From Larimichthys crocea (lineage: Eukaryota > Chordata > Actinopteri > Sciaenidae): a stretch of DNA of 64,000 nt. The notes beneath the pieces were generated by a model. The model saw nothing but the letters and a program-made list of their open reading frames with translations. It had not been told where the DNA came from and did not search any database. Of the stretch, positions 13,385-24,572 are shown one piece after another. The first letter of the stretch is position 1. Every line of letters starts with the position of its first letter. Position numbers and translations under genes: made by a program. Location of the stretch: the NCBI RefSeq assembly GCF_000972845.2, contig NC_040032.1:10328334-10392333 (forward strand). Reading direction: 5' to 3'.

Positions 13385-13640
13385 CAGTTTAATTGCGTAG
13401 TGGTGTCTTAATGATACATACATCATCCTGTCAGCGAGAAAATACAAATATGAGCATGGCCTTTAATACCGCTGACAGCCTATTGTTGGGAGAGGAGAGC
13501 TTTTGTTTGGCAATCGGGAGAGAAAAGTTGACTTTTGGTGCTGCAGAGGTGCAACCTGTAATTTCCCTGTGGCCTATTTAAATGTAGCCCACATGTCACT
13601 GTTTTTGTCACTGCTGCTAAATAGCACATGTCATTTGGGA
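13385..13640. promoter_or_regulatory. Candidate conserved non-coding element
   Basis: The block contains AGTTTAATTGCGTAG, TCTTAATGATACATA, TGGCCTTTAATACC and GGCCTATTTAAATG. The words are dense in homeodomain-type cores, and there is no repeat signature. The neighbouring Sp1-free AT-rich DNA differs in texture. Enhancer-like is inference. Confidence 0.28.
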
Positions 13641-14352
13641 GACTGGAAGACAAATACATTAGTTATATTTATAGTGTTAACAAACATTTACTGCTGCATT
13701 TTCAGGCAGACGCAGAGCTGCTTTAGGCTGTCCCCGGGTACAGAGCTGTGTCTGTTAGACAGCCACTAGGTATCATGTTTTAACTTTCTCACTTCAGCTT
13801 CTGTGATATCTAAATTTGGTAATTTACTGCATGAGGAGTGAGAGAGGGGGAAAAAAATTACTTCTCTTATTGGGCGTCAAGGAGGAAAAAAATAATTATC
13901 CAGCACGGCAGAGGCTCAGATCCAGCTCTCAGCAGTGGTACATCCTGCAATTTGCCATGTTTGCAGGTGAGCAGCCACTCTGCTCTACAGGTGACAAAGG
14001 GCAACCGGCAGCTTTGTGTGTACCGGGGGGGCATATGAGCTACATTATCTGCAGGATAACAGTGAGGATGGAAGCTGTGTTCACAGCATGGAGTCGTGAT
14101 GACTAAGATGGCAACAAATTGAGCGTGAAAACTTTCTGTCAAATCTTTCTACATGTTGTTTCCAGTTTGAAACATCAAATCTTTTATTTTAACATTTATA
14201 TTATCAGGATAATTCGTACTGTAGCATCCGGGTCAGTATTTGTCCTAATTTATGCAATGTTTTATGGAAATATTGCATGTAATATGCATGTTTACTGGCT
14301 GTAGCTCTGCTTGCATGAGAATGCAATGCCGTCCTCCTGTTTTGACTATTCG

Positions 14353-14700
14353 GTTCAGTTCAAGATTCATTGAAGATTCAAGGCGTTTTATTGTCATTTC
14401 AACCACATACACACAGTACACAGTGAAAGGAGACAGTGTTTCGCCAAGGACTATAGTGCTACATAGAATGAGAACACAGTGCACTACAGTAAAGTGCACA
14501 CACATTACAAAATACATAAAAAGGGACGTTTAGACAAAACTATGTGATGAGAAAAACAACAGACATGGTGTACAGACTAAGATGTGTGTTTTGTATGCAT
14601 ATGGCTACATATGTTACATATGTAGATATTAGATTAATAATTGAGTAGCAGCAGGTAAAAAAGGTGCAATGTGCATGAAGATATGTGCAAGTTTACATTT
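14353..14700. repeat. LINE-type 3' tail repeat
   Basis: The left part reads CAAGATTCATTGAAGATTCA then AGGCGTTTTATTGTCATTTC, followed by an ACACAGTGAAA block and a GTGCTACATA block. The tail near 14660-14690 has GTGCAATGTGCATGAAG. This order of words matches a widespread fish retrotransposon 3' region, which begins with repeated ATTCAAG and TTTTATTGTCATTTCAACC. It is divergent and not coding. The class name is from memory; the repeat identity is fairly clear. Confidence 0.65.
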
Positions 14701-14857
14701 GACTGTTGAATGATTTCCCATCCTGGCAGTTAATCAATACATCGGATTTCCCAAACTAACCTGCAGTATGAGCCTGAGGACTTATCGGCAGCACAGAGGT
14801 TAATTCACAGAACTCGCTGTATATTCAAATGTTTCAGTGTTCAGTATACTTCTTACC

Positions 14858-14920
14858 TAAAGGAGCAGTGTGCAGGATGTCGTGTCACCTAGCAGTGTAG
14901 TTGCAAATGAAACACCCTCG
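14858..14920. repeat. Short interspersed fish repeat remnant
   Basis: TAAAGGAGCAGTGTGCAGGA followed by a CACCTAGCAGTGTAGTTGCA block resembles a very common percomorph repeat whose consensus runs AGGAGCAGTGTGTAGGATTTAG, CATCTAGTGGTGAGGTTGCA. Only the first ~60 bases are recognisable. I do not know its class with certainty (a non-autonomous DNA element is likely). Confidence 0.5.
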
Positions 14921-15425
14921 TCTATGTTTAAAAATGTCTTAACCTGTGTGATACTATAGCGGTCTGATAAATGCAGTGAAGTAAAAAGTATTAAGTAGCA
15001 TAATGGAAGCATTAAGATAAAACAAAGTACCCCAATGGTCTGTTTACATCCTGAGTTACGTTCCAGCACTGCTCAGCTGTAAAATGTATGTATATCTCTG
15101 AAAGGGTCTTGTTGTTTTGCACTTGACAAACCAATCAAGACATTCGAGTGCAGTCTTTGTCCCTCAGGATACTGTTTGTCTGGCAGGGATTCTGCTACCT
15201 GCAAATGGGTACAACATTTTTTAGTGTTGTTGGTGTCTGTTCATTTCTTTGTCCAGTACAGAAAAATAGACACGTACAACATACGATAAATCACATGTCA
15301 TATTTAATGAAAACATATTCTCACTGTTCAGAAGATCCATCGTGGGGAAAGTGTTTTTGCATCACACTGCCACTCCTCTAGCACTGTGTGATCCCATTAA
15401 AAAAAAATATATTGATAATGTGTCT

Positions 15426-15633
15426 CGCAATTACATTCAGGCTCACCGCGTTCGCTCGACACAGCACAAATCTGGTCACTGAGCCAGAGCGTGGCCTTCG
15501 ATCCTGCTCGCACGAGGCTGGAGAAGGCGGCGATGTACCTCTCGAAAATTATTCAGTAAATCTTGAGCGTGTTGATAAACTGCGAGATCGGCGGGAGATG
15601 AATCGAAGGCAACAGTACGGTCCATAGCTGTGC
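15426..15633. other. CpG-dense patch
   Basis: I count 19 CpG dinucleotides in about 208 bases. That is at or above the number expected from base composition, whereas the rest of the window is strongly CpG-depleted. CpG density continues at lower level to about 15770. Frames are open on both strands across it. Two explanations fit: a small unmethylated regulatory island, or a relatively young inserted sequence that has not yet lost its CpGs. No terminal repeats or target duplication were found. Confidence 0.55.
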
Positions 15634-18019
15634 GTGAACATCTGGCTGAAAGGGAAAGGTGTGTAAACACATAAATCCACTTTAGTGTTTTCAGCGATTT
15701 TTCGCTTGAGATTGTTAATAAGCGTAGTGGCATTTAATGTAACATCAAAAGACACAACACTGCGTGGTTCTGTAAATCCAAAGACTTATTTATTACCTCG
15801 AGCATTCAATAAGACCAGAACATCATCGTTTTTGAATGCAGAACACACTTATTATTCATTTATATGTATCAGGGCAGCAGGTAGTCTAGACTGCCTTTAC
15901 CTACTTCCCAGAGTAAATCACATCCCCACTTGATGTTTCTCCTTCTTTCACTGGATCAATCATAATTCTCTGTTTTGTACTTATTTTTTATCACTCCATC
16001 ATCCTTTTCAGTGTATCCATCATCTGTGCTTCAGAGACATGGGAGTGTGAGGCAAAAGCTAAAAGTGTGAAGTCAGCTGCATTAGCTTTTGGCAACCCTG
16101 TATTATTTTAGAAAAGGTGTCCATCTTACCGACCCATCCTTCTGGAGCAATCCTCACTTGACAATGCTTGAAAGATTCAGGATAGGACAGCGTGCAACGT
16201 TTGGTCCCTGCAGAGGAGCAGACCTGTGGGAACTGAGAATACTCAGCCTCAGTTGTGAACAAAAGTACCTAAACCAGCATGTTGTGTCGTATGTGTTTGA
16301 GAAAAAGTACATTTTTATCCTGCTGGATTGTCCAAATCTGTGTCTGCAGTATTGGCTGTGAAGTATTCCCCCGCTCCCAATGGGTTTATGACAGGGATAG
16401 TAAATGGAGAGGCATGCAATATTTTTCTTTTAATACAAATGCTACAGAGGAAACCTGCAGTAATTTACACTCACCAGAGCTTGCATTGCCAGTGGGTGTG
16501 AAGCTTTCCATGGACCACATTTGTAAGAATGGCAAAAAGGTCAGTCTAACATTGCACTGCAAGGTGCACAAGGTACATTTCAATCGTGCTGATATGACTC
16601 CACGTATAAAGATATACATGCCCTCAAATGGTTGCCAAGGGGCTTTTCTGACTGTCCAGCAATGAGGTGATAAAAGAAAGTCGAGAGTACAGATAGTTTT
16701 GCCAAAGGCAGCACAAGGAACTCTTTTTCTTTCCCCCTTTTTTTTTAAAGCCATTTCCATCACCGCTTTTCACCCTGCTCAATGGTGCAGCAAAAACATT
16801 TATATCCATTCGAATAACTCGGAACCATTAAAAGAGGGAGGTGGGCGTAGGAAGGGAGGGGGTAGGTTTGAGATGCAGCCTGGTGTCTTGGCTAAAGGGG
16901 ATGAAGGTGGTTCGGAGGTGGTTATGTAGTGAATGCATTATGTCGAGCTCACTTCAATAGACAAATCGTTCACATATTTGCCTATAAGCTGTTCGATATA
17001 AGATACTAAACGCTTCAATGAGTAATGCCTCAGAAATGGTTGATATGCGATAATGTGGTTTTGGGTTTAATGGTGGACTAGATTGGATGGTTTACAGTTC
17101 CATCTGTGTCTAGGAAAACATCCCCAATGTGCTGAAGGCTTTAAGTGCAGATCTGAAGCCTCCAAACCTCAGTCACAAAATAAGAACTTGAGACTTTGCA
17201 AACACAAAGAAATACAATAGAACAATAACCAAACATGGACAAACGTTATTAAATGACGTGTCTTTCTCTGGCCAACTTGTCGTTAAGGATCTGAGACTGG
17301 ACTTTCTTTTCCTAAACATAAGACCTGACTCCTAGCAAATAAAGATGAGTAGCAGGTATGTATTTTTAATATACACCTTTAATTGTTGTAATCATAGCAT
17401 GTTTCTTTTGGACATATTTACATTGTTCGATGCCAACAGTTTGAAGAACACATTCAACCCAAAGTCTTCATCCCCTGCTCATCTCCACATATTTAAAACT
17501 TCAAAGTTTCTGTTCATTGGTCTATTTTTACCACTTCCTCCAGGCCACCGCTCAGTAAGCTGAATTTTATGTTAATAAATGCTGTTTGTCTTCCCCTTCG
17601 CCCGACAAAAATACGTTAAGAGTGAGGGCAAAAGAGTGCACGCACCCATTCTTTTATTCATATTGTACACACGGATTAGACAGCACTCTCCAGTCCCCTG
17701 CAGCTATCTGATGCTGTCTTTTCTAAATTCTGCTTTTCTAAGGCTAGTTATCATGTGACAAGGAGATCCATTCAAAAAAAAAGAAAAGAAAAGCCTGAAT
17801 ATGACCGTCGGTTATAGTCTGGGGACTGTTATTGCCTGTCACTGATAGACACTGATAGGCTTTGATTGAATGCTATGGCCAAAAAACACAATTACTGGTC
17901 CAAACTCTGAATGGATGCAGGGAGAAAGTGGTGTAGGCAAAGCTTGAAGATATTTCTTGTAGAGCAGCAGCCCCATCTTCTGTCTCTGCTAGGAAAAAGC
18001 AGTGCTATTTATCTTCATC

Positions 18020-18440
18020 ACATGAACACACACAGACCTGTCTGAGAATGAAGCAGGAAAAATGAGGGTTATTTTGGTGTCAGTTTGGTTTGCATATTCC
18101 ATTAATCAATGGCTGATCGACACCGTGCGGTTTCATGCAGGCTCTCTGACGTGACTGCGAATCATATGTTTGCAGGTATTTGTGCAGATAGACAAAAAAT
18201 CAGCCTAACGTGAGCTCTGTCACTCTCAGAAGTAATGCAGCATTATCTGAACGTGCCGTGGAATGATTCCCTGTGTTTACTCATCCGAGGTTTTGCGGTG
18301 ACGACTGCTCAGTCTCCACAGAAATGCCAATAATTACTGAGCAGTTAAGCCAGGCCTGCATGTAGCATGAGGGCTTGATTACAGTGATTTGTTTAAACGC
18401 CTCAGCCTGAAACGCTCATGTTGTTGCTCTGCAAAGGACT
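18020..18440. promoter_or_regulatory. Candidate conserved non-coding element
   Basis: Non-repetitive block containing TTTGCATATTCCATTAATC, GCCAATAATTACTGAGCAG, and GATTACAGTGATTTG. Homeodomain and POU-like words are packed in balanced-composition sequence. No open frame of note. Conservation is untested. Confidence 0.3.
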
Positions 18441-19607
18441 TCTTGAATCTGTGAAACATGAAACGATTACTGTAATCAATCATCAGTCAGTCAAACTTTA
18501 TGTGGACAAATGTAAACAGAAACAAACTGATGCACACGCAAAGGGAAATTTATTGTAATAGCTTTTAATCCATAAGCACTTGAATCACACTTGAAATCAA
18601 GCAGCCAGTAATGCACCACAGGGCACAGTCCATTATCCGCACAGAGTCTTTGTGTTTTCTTGAGGTTTATTCATGCATGGCCAACAAAAGGAGGAAGGAA
18701 TCATGCTGCCTGTGAAACCACAGACACATTCTGGTCCCGTAACTGCCTGCCTATTTAAAACCTGCAGTACAACAAACCCTGACATAAGAACTAAATGTAG
18801 CCTAAGAAAAAAAGATAATATAAGCAGTAAACAGAAAGTAAGAACATCAAATTAATAAATAGCTAGTATACTTTTTTATTAATAGGACAATTAGTTGTAT
18901 TAGTATTCGCATTATTAGTTGTTTTGTTGTAATAATAAGTCTCCATGTACAGATATGCACACACAGGACCCACAGATATGCAGTTAGTATGATCAAATGA
19001 TTGTATGTAAAGTTATAGTTATACAACAGACTGTTTTAGTTTCCCAGAACCGTCTGAGAAAGTGCTAGCAGTGTTTTTATTCGCCTCGTTTCCATTTCTG
19101 ATATCAAGACGGTCTTTTAATAGAAGAATGCTCAATGTAAATGATTTGGAAATGAGTGGAATCGTTTCTTTTTATTTCTTTTTTATTTCTTCCACATTCC
19201 AAACTGAAAGACAGAGAATGAAAGACGCGGCTCGTTCTGATGGATATTTGTTGCAGTTGCGAGTGCGATGAGCTGAACACCAGATGTACTCGTCACATCG
19301 CTTTCCACTCGCTGAATTAACCGCCCGTTCATGTGAGGAGCTTCAGCTCCAAGGAGCGGCTCACGGTTATGGAGATATATGGTGGTTTGACATTGTGGGA
19401 AACATTAGAAAGTTTGTTGTACTTAAAGTTCCCATCATGCATCATCATCACGGGGCAAACTCTTCAATTTGCTTGAGCTACTTTGAGTACGGAAAGAAGC
19501 TACCGCAGGTTTAGTTAGTGAAGTTCAATGACGTCGAGACTTTTAGCATCTGTCAGGTCTGGGAGCACATCAAAGTGTCCTGCCTCAACAAAATGTCAGC
19601 CAGATTA

Positions 19608-19609
<2 letters not shown>

Positions 19610-19681
<72 letters not shown>
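19610..19681. repeat. (TG)n microsatellite
   Basis: A run of about 36 TG units, interrupted once by GA near 19643. It is the longest dinucleotide repeat in the window and is likely to vary in length between individuals. Confidence 0.97.
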
Positions 19682-19683
<2 letters not shown>

Positions 19684-20830
19684 ATTGATCTAGAAGACAC
19701 ATTCATATTTAATGACTGGCAGAACAGCAACTGTGTAAAAATAAAAAAAAAAAAATCCCTTTTATGTCAGGCTTTCTTTGTCTCAGTGTCGACGTGCGTT
19801 TTAATATTGATTCAGTTATTCTAATTCAAACATGTCATTTAAATATAATCACTCTACTCACACCATGTGATTAAGCTTCTTTTTTTTCTTCAAATGTGCA
19901 AAGGACACGTCGTATCCATCCTCTGCCGGCGCAGCACTCAGTCCCCGTTTCAGCAGCAGCTAATCAGACCCTGTGGATCCATCCTTAGCCTCATCCAGTG
20001 GCCTGTTAGCTCATCACCATGGGATATTCTCTGGTCTTCTCTCAAGCTGAAAGCCTCTTTTTATTTTTTTTTTCTTTGCCTATGTCCTCCTCTGCTAACT
20101 TACCACTTTTTCTTTTTTTTTTAACAAGCAGCACATGCACAGCAGCTCAACATGGAGCCCAGTTCAGACAAAGTTCAGTATGGACTGTGTCGAGTATCCA
20201 CTTATCCATCATTAGCGTGCCCCACTGGCTTCTATGTATATTTATATGTATAACTTAAGTGATAGATTCTGGAGACAGTGACAAGCAAAGCTGCGCAGAC
20301 ACGACGTACTTTGAATGTTATAAAAAGCTCTTTATTCTTCTTGTCTGTTCTGCTGTCCCAGATAATCTGTGTTTGTACGGCAGGCAGCGCATAATTATCA
20401 AGAACTCTGTGCCTGTTAATATTTACAGTCTTCCACAAACTGCAGCACAAAACAGTCCACCAAGAAAGAGATATCATCTGCAACCAAGATGAGACACGGC
20501 CACTAATTGGCATTAACTTGCATCCAAATATAGATATGGGCAGGATTACCCACACTCTTCCTCCACATTCGGTCAGCATATGTCGAACATTTACAAGATG
20601 GTGACAGTGTGTAGGTTTCTTCTAGTCAAACATTCAACGCTGTACATGCCATTTTCTGTGCTATAAACCTCCACTGTTATCTAAAAACAGTTAAATGCAC
20701 ATTACTTCTGTCATCACCGGGAGTTTTACTAATGTAACATGTAAAAATGTACTCAGATGACAAGGAGGGGGTGCATGGGTGCCTCTGCACAGTGACTTAC
20801 ATCAGTCAGCGAGCTTGCTTTTGCACTCAC

Positions 20831-20994
20831 CTGTCTGAAAGTCATTCTGCAAGTCTTGTGCACTGTAAATTTGTCCACAATCTGCTCTGGGTTCAGCTTC
20901 TCTGCTTGTGTATTCTTAAAGCGTAGCCCGAGTAAATCCAGTTCCTTGCTCTCATGGGCTTGGGAGTTAGAGGGTAGGTCAGTCTTTCCGTGTT
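20831..20994 (-). CDS. Possible isolated exon, unknown product
   Basis: On the minus strand a frame of 54 codons reads as hydrophilic, protein-like sequence. It includes SKELDLLGLRF, NPEQIVDKF and, at its end, HKTCRMTFRQ. It stops exactly at CAG followed by GTGAGTGC, a near-ideal splice donor (first intron base at 20830). A weaker acceptor, TACTGCTATTAAAG, would start the exon at 20994 with a split codon. The same frame stays open about 50 bases further upstream, so the true left limit could differ. No domain is recognised; a histidine/cysteine pair alone is not a zinc finger. I see no clear partner exons on either side: a T-rich CAG acceptor-like site near 21329 is followed by sequence that does not look coding. 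Chance is quite possible. Confidence 0.25.
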
Positions 20995-22699
20995 CTTTAA
21001 TAGCAGTAAAAATCAAATATGGAACAATCCTAGCCTCATCTTTATAAATGTATTATGATACAAACATGATTAGAAATGAATCCAGGAAGCACATGCAGGC
21101 ATGCTTGGCTCTGGTTCTATCAACATAAAAAAAAATGGATTGCAAGGCTATTTGTGGATGGAGGAGAAGCCAGACGACGTCAGTTTGAAGGAGTAATCTG
21201 CACAGTTCAGTAAGCATTAAAACTCTCAGTCTCAGAAGCTGTTCCACTTTGACGAGAAGACAATGCTGGAGGAAATCGGAACTTCTTCTTTTTTTAAGAT
21301 AATGAAGATTGCCACAAAGCTGCCTGAGAACAAACAACAACAACAAAAAAAAACTCATTCAGGCTCCAAAATAGTTTTATTAGTCAGACCCAAGTCTAGT
21401 GTAGTGTATATAGAAATATAATAGTCATCCAAGATTGAGCTTGGCTGCAGCATCTATTGCACAAAATTCTCTTCTGTCTGCACCGGCTAGTGTTTATGGT
21501 TTGCTGAACATCAATAGCGTTCCTGCAGAGGCTGCAGTTTTAAAATTCTAACCTGCTACACTAAGAAGAGGTCCCTGTCTCAGCTCCGTTTAACCCATTG
21601 TTTGAGCATGAAGAGTAAATACTGCAGTCCAGGTGGCCGCTGAAACCAGCCTGTAAAGAAAAAAATCACTGTTTCATAATTGCTGGCCATTATGTGTGCA
21701 GCTGGAGCACACTGTGAAGGAGTTCCCACCCTCACAGCTTCTGAGAAGTTATGTTTTCAGTTTCGTTTCCTACACGTGATTTTCTGTACGGAAACTGTTT
21801 CTAAGTGAAATAAACTACATATTGTAAAGAGTGATTTATTATCACCACTAAAGCCTCTTAATCATAGTAGTTTTATTTTTTAAAGTCATGGGCCCATTGA
21901 TTTGATGGACTGCACCTGTAGTTGGTGTGAAAGCTGTAGTTTGTTTCCTTCCAGCCCACAGCGCTGGCCCTGAGAAATGGTGACTCTGAAATAATACGGT
22001 GCTATTTCATATTTTGTCCATATAATGTGAGGATTTAATAATCAAATAACTTCACTGCTAAGTTCTGCACTGAGCTAGTGTGTATATTATACTCAACACG
22101 AAGAAGGAAAAACAAATGCATATAAGAAACAGAAGATGGAGGAGGAAGATGATTCACTGTTTATTTACTAAAGTGCATCATCACTTGTGTAGGAAATCAA
22201 AAGGATACGTCTATGCCTTCCAGTCCCATCTTTCTCTCAGACTATTCACGGGTCAGCAGCTGAAAGTCACTGTTAAGAAGATATCATTTATTTAAAGGCA
22301 GCTGCACCTGTGAAGAGCTCAAGGCTGCATCGCTTCGTTGCATCCAACATATGGCATCGACTCCGTATATGTCCTGTGTGGGCACTGTGGATGTATTCTG
22401 CTGTCCTTTGCATCAAAAAGAAGAGTAATGAGGAGACATTAGAACAGTTTCAGACTGAATTCTAGTCGTGCTAATAAAGGAGGTCGTACATAGCGACACA
22501 AACGTTAAAAGAGAAACGGTGATAACATTGGTCAGGCCCTCTCAGCACAGAGATCCACTCTCTAAATCTCAAATTCAGAGCATGATCCACAGTCACCAAA
22601 TGGCCTCCCCAACACGTCGGCCCTGAGGCAGAACCCTCCCACCCTAGATTGCCTCTCTTCCATCCCTGAAAGCACCCATTCACTTCAAGTCCCATTCAT

Positions 22700-23300
22700 T
22701 AGAGCAGATCATACCACCCCACAAGCCAGCCAGCCAGGTCTCTGAAAGGCCAAGGGAGCCATCCTGAGCATCCCCTCCTTCAGTTATTAGAACAAGACCT
22801 CACTCTGCAAAGGAGTGAGGGAGAGAGCAAACCCATTACTCTTCCTCACCTAATCTTCATCAGGATTTTCCCCCCTACACCTTCCTATTCTTCTGACAGC
22901 ATGACTATCTGTGTGCAGTGTTTGGCAGGGAATTAGAAACCTCTGAGCCCACCTTTAAGTGCAAAAAAAGGAAAAAAGGAATTAACTGGGGTTCGGTATT
23001 ATCAGCCTACATGCCATAGGTGGCTGTAAGACTATCAGCCCCCAGGAAAACGACTTAATAACAGCCTCATTAAGAGCATAGTCCATTACTGATAAGGGTC
23101 CCCCTGAGACTGTGCTAATTAAAAGCAAAGGGGAGTGTCAGAGTGGGCAAATTGGACACAGTCAGTGAAACTTTAAGTTTTCATGGCGAAACAAAAGCCT
23201 GACTAATCTGGCTGCCTCCCGTGTGGAAGGCTTTGTGTCCGCCCTGATGCACCTTACCGGGGTGCTCCAGGTGTTTCTTACTGCTGGTCATATTAAGATT
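22700..23300. promoter_or_regulatory. Candidate conserved non-coding element (strong texture)
   Basis: About 600 bases without repeats and without a long open frame. Words include CATTAAGAGCATAGTCCATT, TGTGCTAATTAAAAGC, GGAATTAACTGGGG and TCATATTAAGATTTAA. The evenness of composition and density of TAAT/ATTA cores make this one of the best enhancer candidates here. It ends just before a TG microsatellite. Conservation is untested. Confidence 0.35.
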
Positions 23301-23346
23301 TAAAAAAGGTGACTTTGCACAATGATCCTTCCAAATTAGATTTTTC

Positions 23347-23365
23347 TGTGTGTGTGTGTGTGTGT
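23347..23365. repeat. (TG)n microsatellite, short
   Basis: About nine TG units following a T run. Confidence 0.9.
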
Positions 23366-23424
23366 ATCAAAGGCACATTTATGTGCAGGCGTACATTTTT
23401 AAAGCGGAGCTTGGATGTAGCTGC

Positions 23425-23436
23425 CCACTTGGTGGC
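23425..23436 (+). promoter_or_regulatory. CTCF-like core motif
   Basis: CCACTTGGTGGC matches the CTCF core CCASYAGRKGGC at 11 of 12 positions and is followed by AG, as in the extended motif. Forward orientation. A motif match alone does not show binding. Confidence 0.25.
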
Positions 23437-23797
23437 AGAAGAGCTCTACTGTACAGCGCGTAGACGTCTTTGTGTCTTTGTTGCTCTCTCACTGTGCAGG
23501 AAAAAAAAAAAAAGACTTCTGCTTCGGTGAAGTAGGAAGAGACACAGGAAATCAGTTGTAGGTGTCATGAGTATCACACTGCTTCTTTACAGATTGACAT
23601 ACCCACTCTGCTGTTTTCACTATGTCAACTAAGTTTATGATGTATTGCAGAGGAAGACAATGAAGTGTTCCTATTGGGATTTCATGACAAGATGTTAGAA
23701 AACCAGAGAGGGAATGTTGCACTTCTACCTTGAATGACATCTTCTTTCCAGAGAGGTGTTCTGCCCTAATGTGAGTGCTGGTGACTGGATCTTTGTG

Positions 23798-24126
23798 AAT
23801 ATACATGCACTGTCTCCTTCTCCTTTCGGCTTTTCCCTTCAGGGATCGCCACAGCGAATCAGTTGCCTCCATCTAACCCTGTCTTCTGCATCCTCTTCTC
23901 TCACACCAGCTACCTTCATGTCCTCTTTCACTGCATCCATAAACCTCCTCTTTGGTCTTCCTCTAGGCCTCCTGTCAAAACTCAGCATCCTTCTACCAAT
24001 ATATTCACTCTCTCTCCTCTGGACATGTCCGAACCATCTCAGACACTCCCAAAGAGAACCTCAGCATCTTCATCTCTGCTACCTCCAGCTCTGCCTCCTG
24101 TCTTTTCCTCAGTAATATACATGCAC
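23798..24126 (-). mobile_element. 5'-truncated RTE (Expander-like) LINE copy with target duplication
   Basis: The 303-bp insert (23811-24113) is flanked by a perfect 13-bp direct repeat, AATATACATGCAC, at 23798-23810 and 24114-24126. Read on the minus strand, the insert carries the C-terminal end of an RTE-type LINE protein. The end reads LRWFGHVQRR, then RRPRGRPKRRFMD, then EDAEDRVRWRQLIRCGDP and a stop, followed by a very short 3' tail typical of RTE elements. Upstream of LRWFGHV the frame changes. The piece that normally separates a KMLRFSLG-type block from LRWFGH appears to be missing, which I take as an internal deletion. This is a dead-on-arrival copy. The perfect target duplication suggests a fairly recent insertion. 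The family name is from memory of fish repeats. Confidence 0.85.
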
Positions 24127-24194
24127 AGTATAGTATACCTTCCTAAACTGAGCCTAAAGGCACATTAGAAGTAATGACCCTGATGTTATTTTAA

Positions 24195-24320
24195 GTGATT
24201 GATTGATTGAAATGTTTATTTCGAATATGCAAAAATTAAAAATAAGGCAAAACATTTAAACATATTCGAAGAGGAGTGAGAAGAAGAATAACTTATAGAC
24301 TCCCACCCCATCTCTTTAAA
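24195..24320 (-). repeat. LINE 3' tail with (ATTG)n end
   Basis: A short ATTG run at 24195-24210 is followed by AAATGTTTATTTCGAATATG, then ACATATTCGAAGAGGAGTGA and GAAGAAGAATAACTTATAGA. This word order matches the 3' end of a common fish LINE in reverse orientation, ending in a tetranucleotide tail on the left. It lies only about 70 bases from the RTE copy but belongs to a different family. No coding sequence remains. Confidence 0.6.
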
Positions 24321-24532
24321 TAATGAGTCACAATACCAAGCTTCCTTGCAACTTGTTTTATGATTCATGATACTTGACTTTGTATTACACAAAACAAAAC
24401 AATAAGTCTTTTAGGACTTGAAGACCACACGAGTGCAGCTCCAACACGATTTCCGCGATGGTGTACTGTAGGGTTAAAAGTACGCCATTACTGGAAGGCA
24501 CGAGTAATCTGTGTCATACGTTAAAAGCATTC

Positions 24533-24572
24533 TGATCACAGAGTAGCGTCCATTTAAGCCACTCTGTGATCA
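24533..24572. other. Perfect 12-bp inverted repeat (hairpin)
   Basis: TGATCACAGAGT at 24533-24544 is the exact reverse complement of ACTCTGTGATCA at 24561-24572, separated by 16 bases. As RNA it would form a clean 12-bp stem, with two further pairs possible after one mismatch. No T run follows, so it is not a simple terminator. The stem is too short for a microRNA precursor. Confidence 0.85.

Larger units (their letters stand above)
5945..14350. other. Long non-coding stretch
   Basis: No gene can be supported. Open frames are short and mostly in AT-rich sequence. Listed separately are a CRE/Sp1-like patch near 12.5 kb and a regulatory-looking block at 13385-13640. T and A runs occur (for example near 6510, 9128 and 12760). 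A minus-strand frame at 6384-6776 is read through a T run and looks like chance. Confidence 0.55.
14925..19608. other. Non-coding stretch
   Basis: No supportable gene. It holds a CpG-dense patch at 15426-15633 and a regulatory-looking block at 18020-18440, both listed separately. Overlapping open frames on both strands at 16280-16760 are mutually exclusive and have no splice or start context, so they are not called. Confidence 0.55.
19690..23797. other. Non-coding stretch with one possible exon
   Basis: Apart from the possible minus-strand exon at 20831-20994, nothing looks coding. T-rich tracts occur around 20060-20120. The block 22700-23300 is listed as regulatory-looking. Small simple repeats lie at 23347-23365 (TG) and 23501-23513 (A). 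Confidence 0.5.

Noticed and set aside
16279..16763. Open frames of about 125-128 codons on both strands
   Set aside because: They overlap in opposite directions and cannot both be real; no start, splice or domain support for either.
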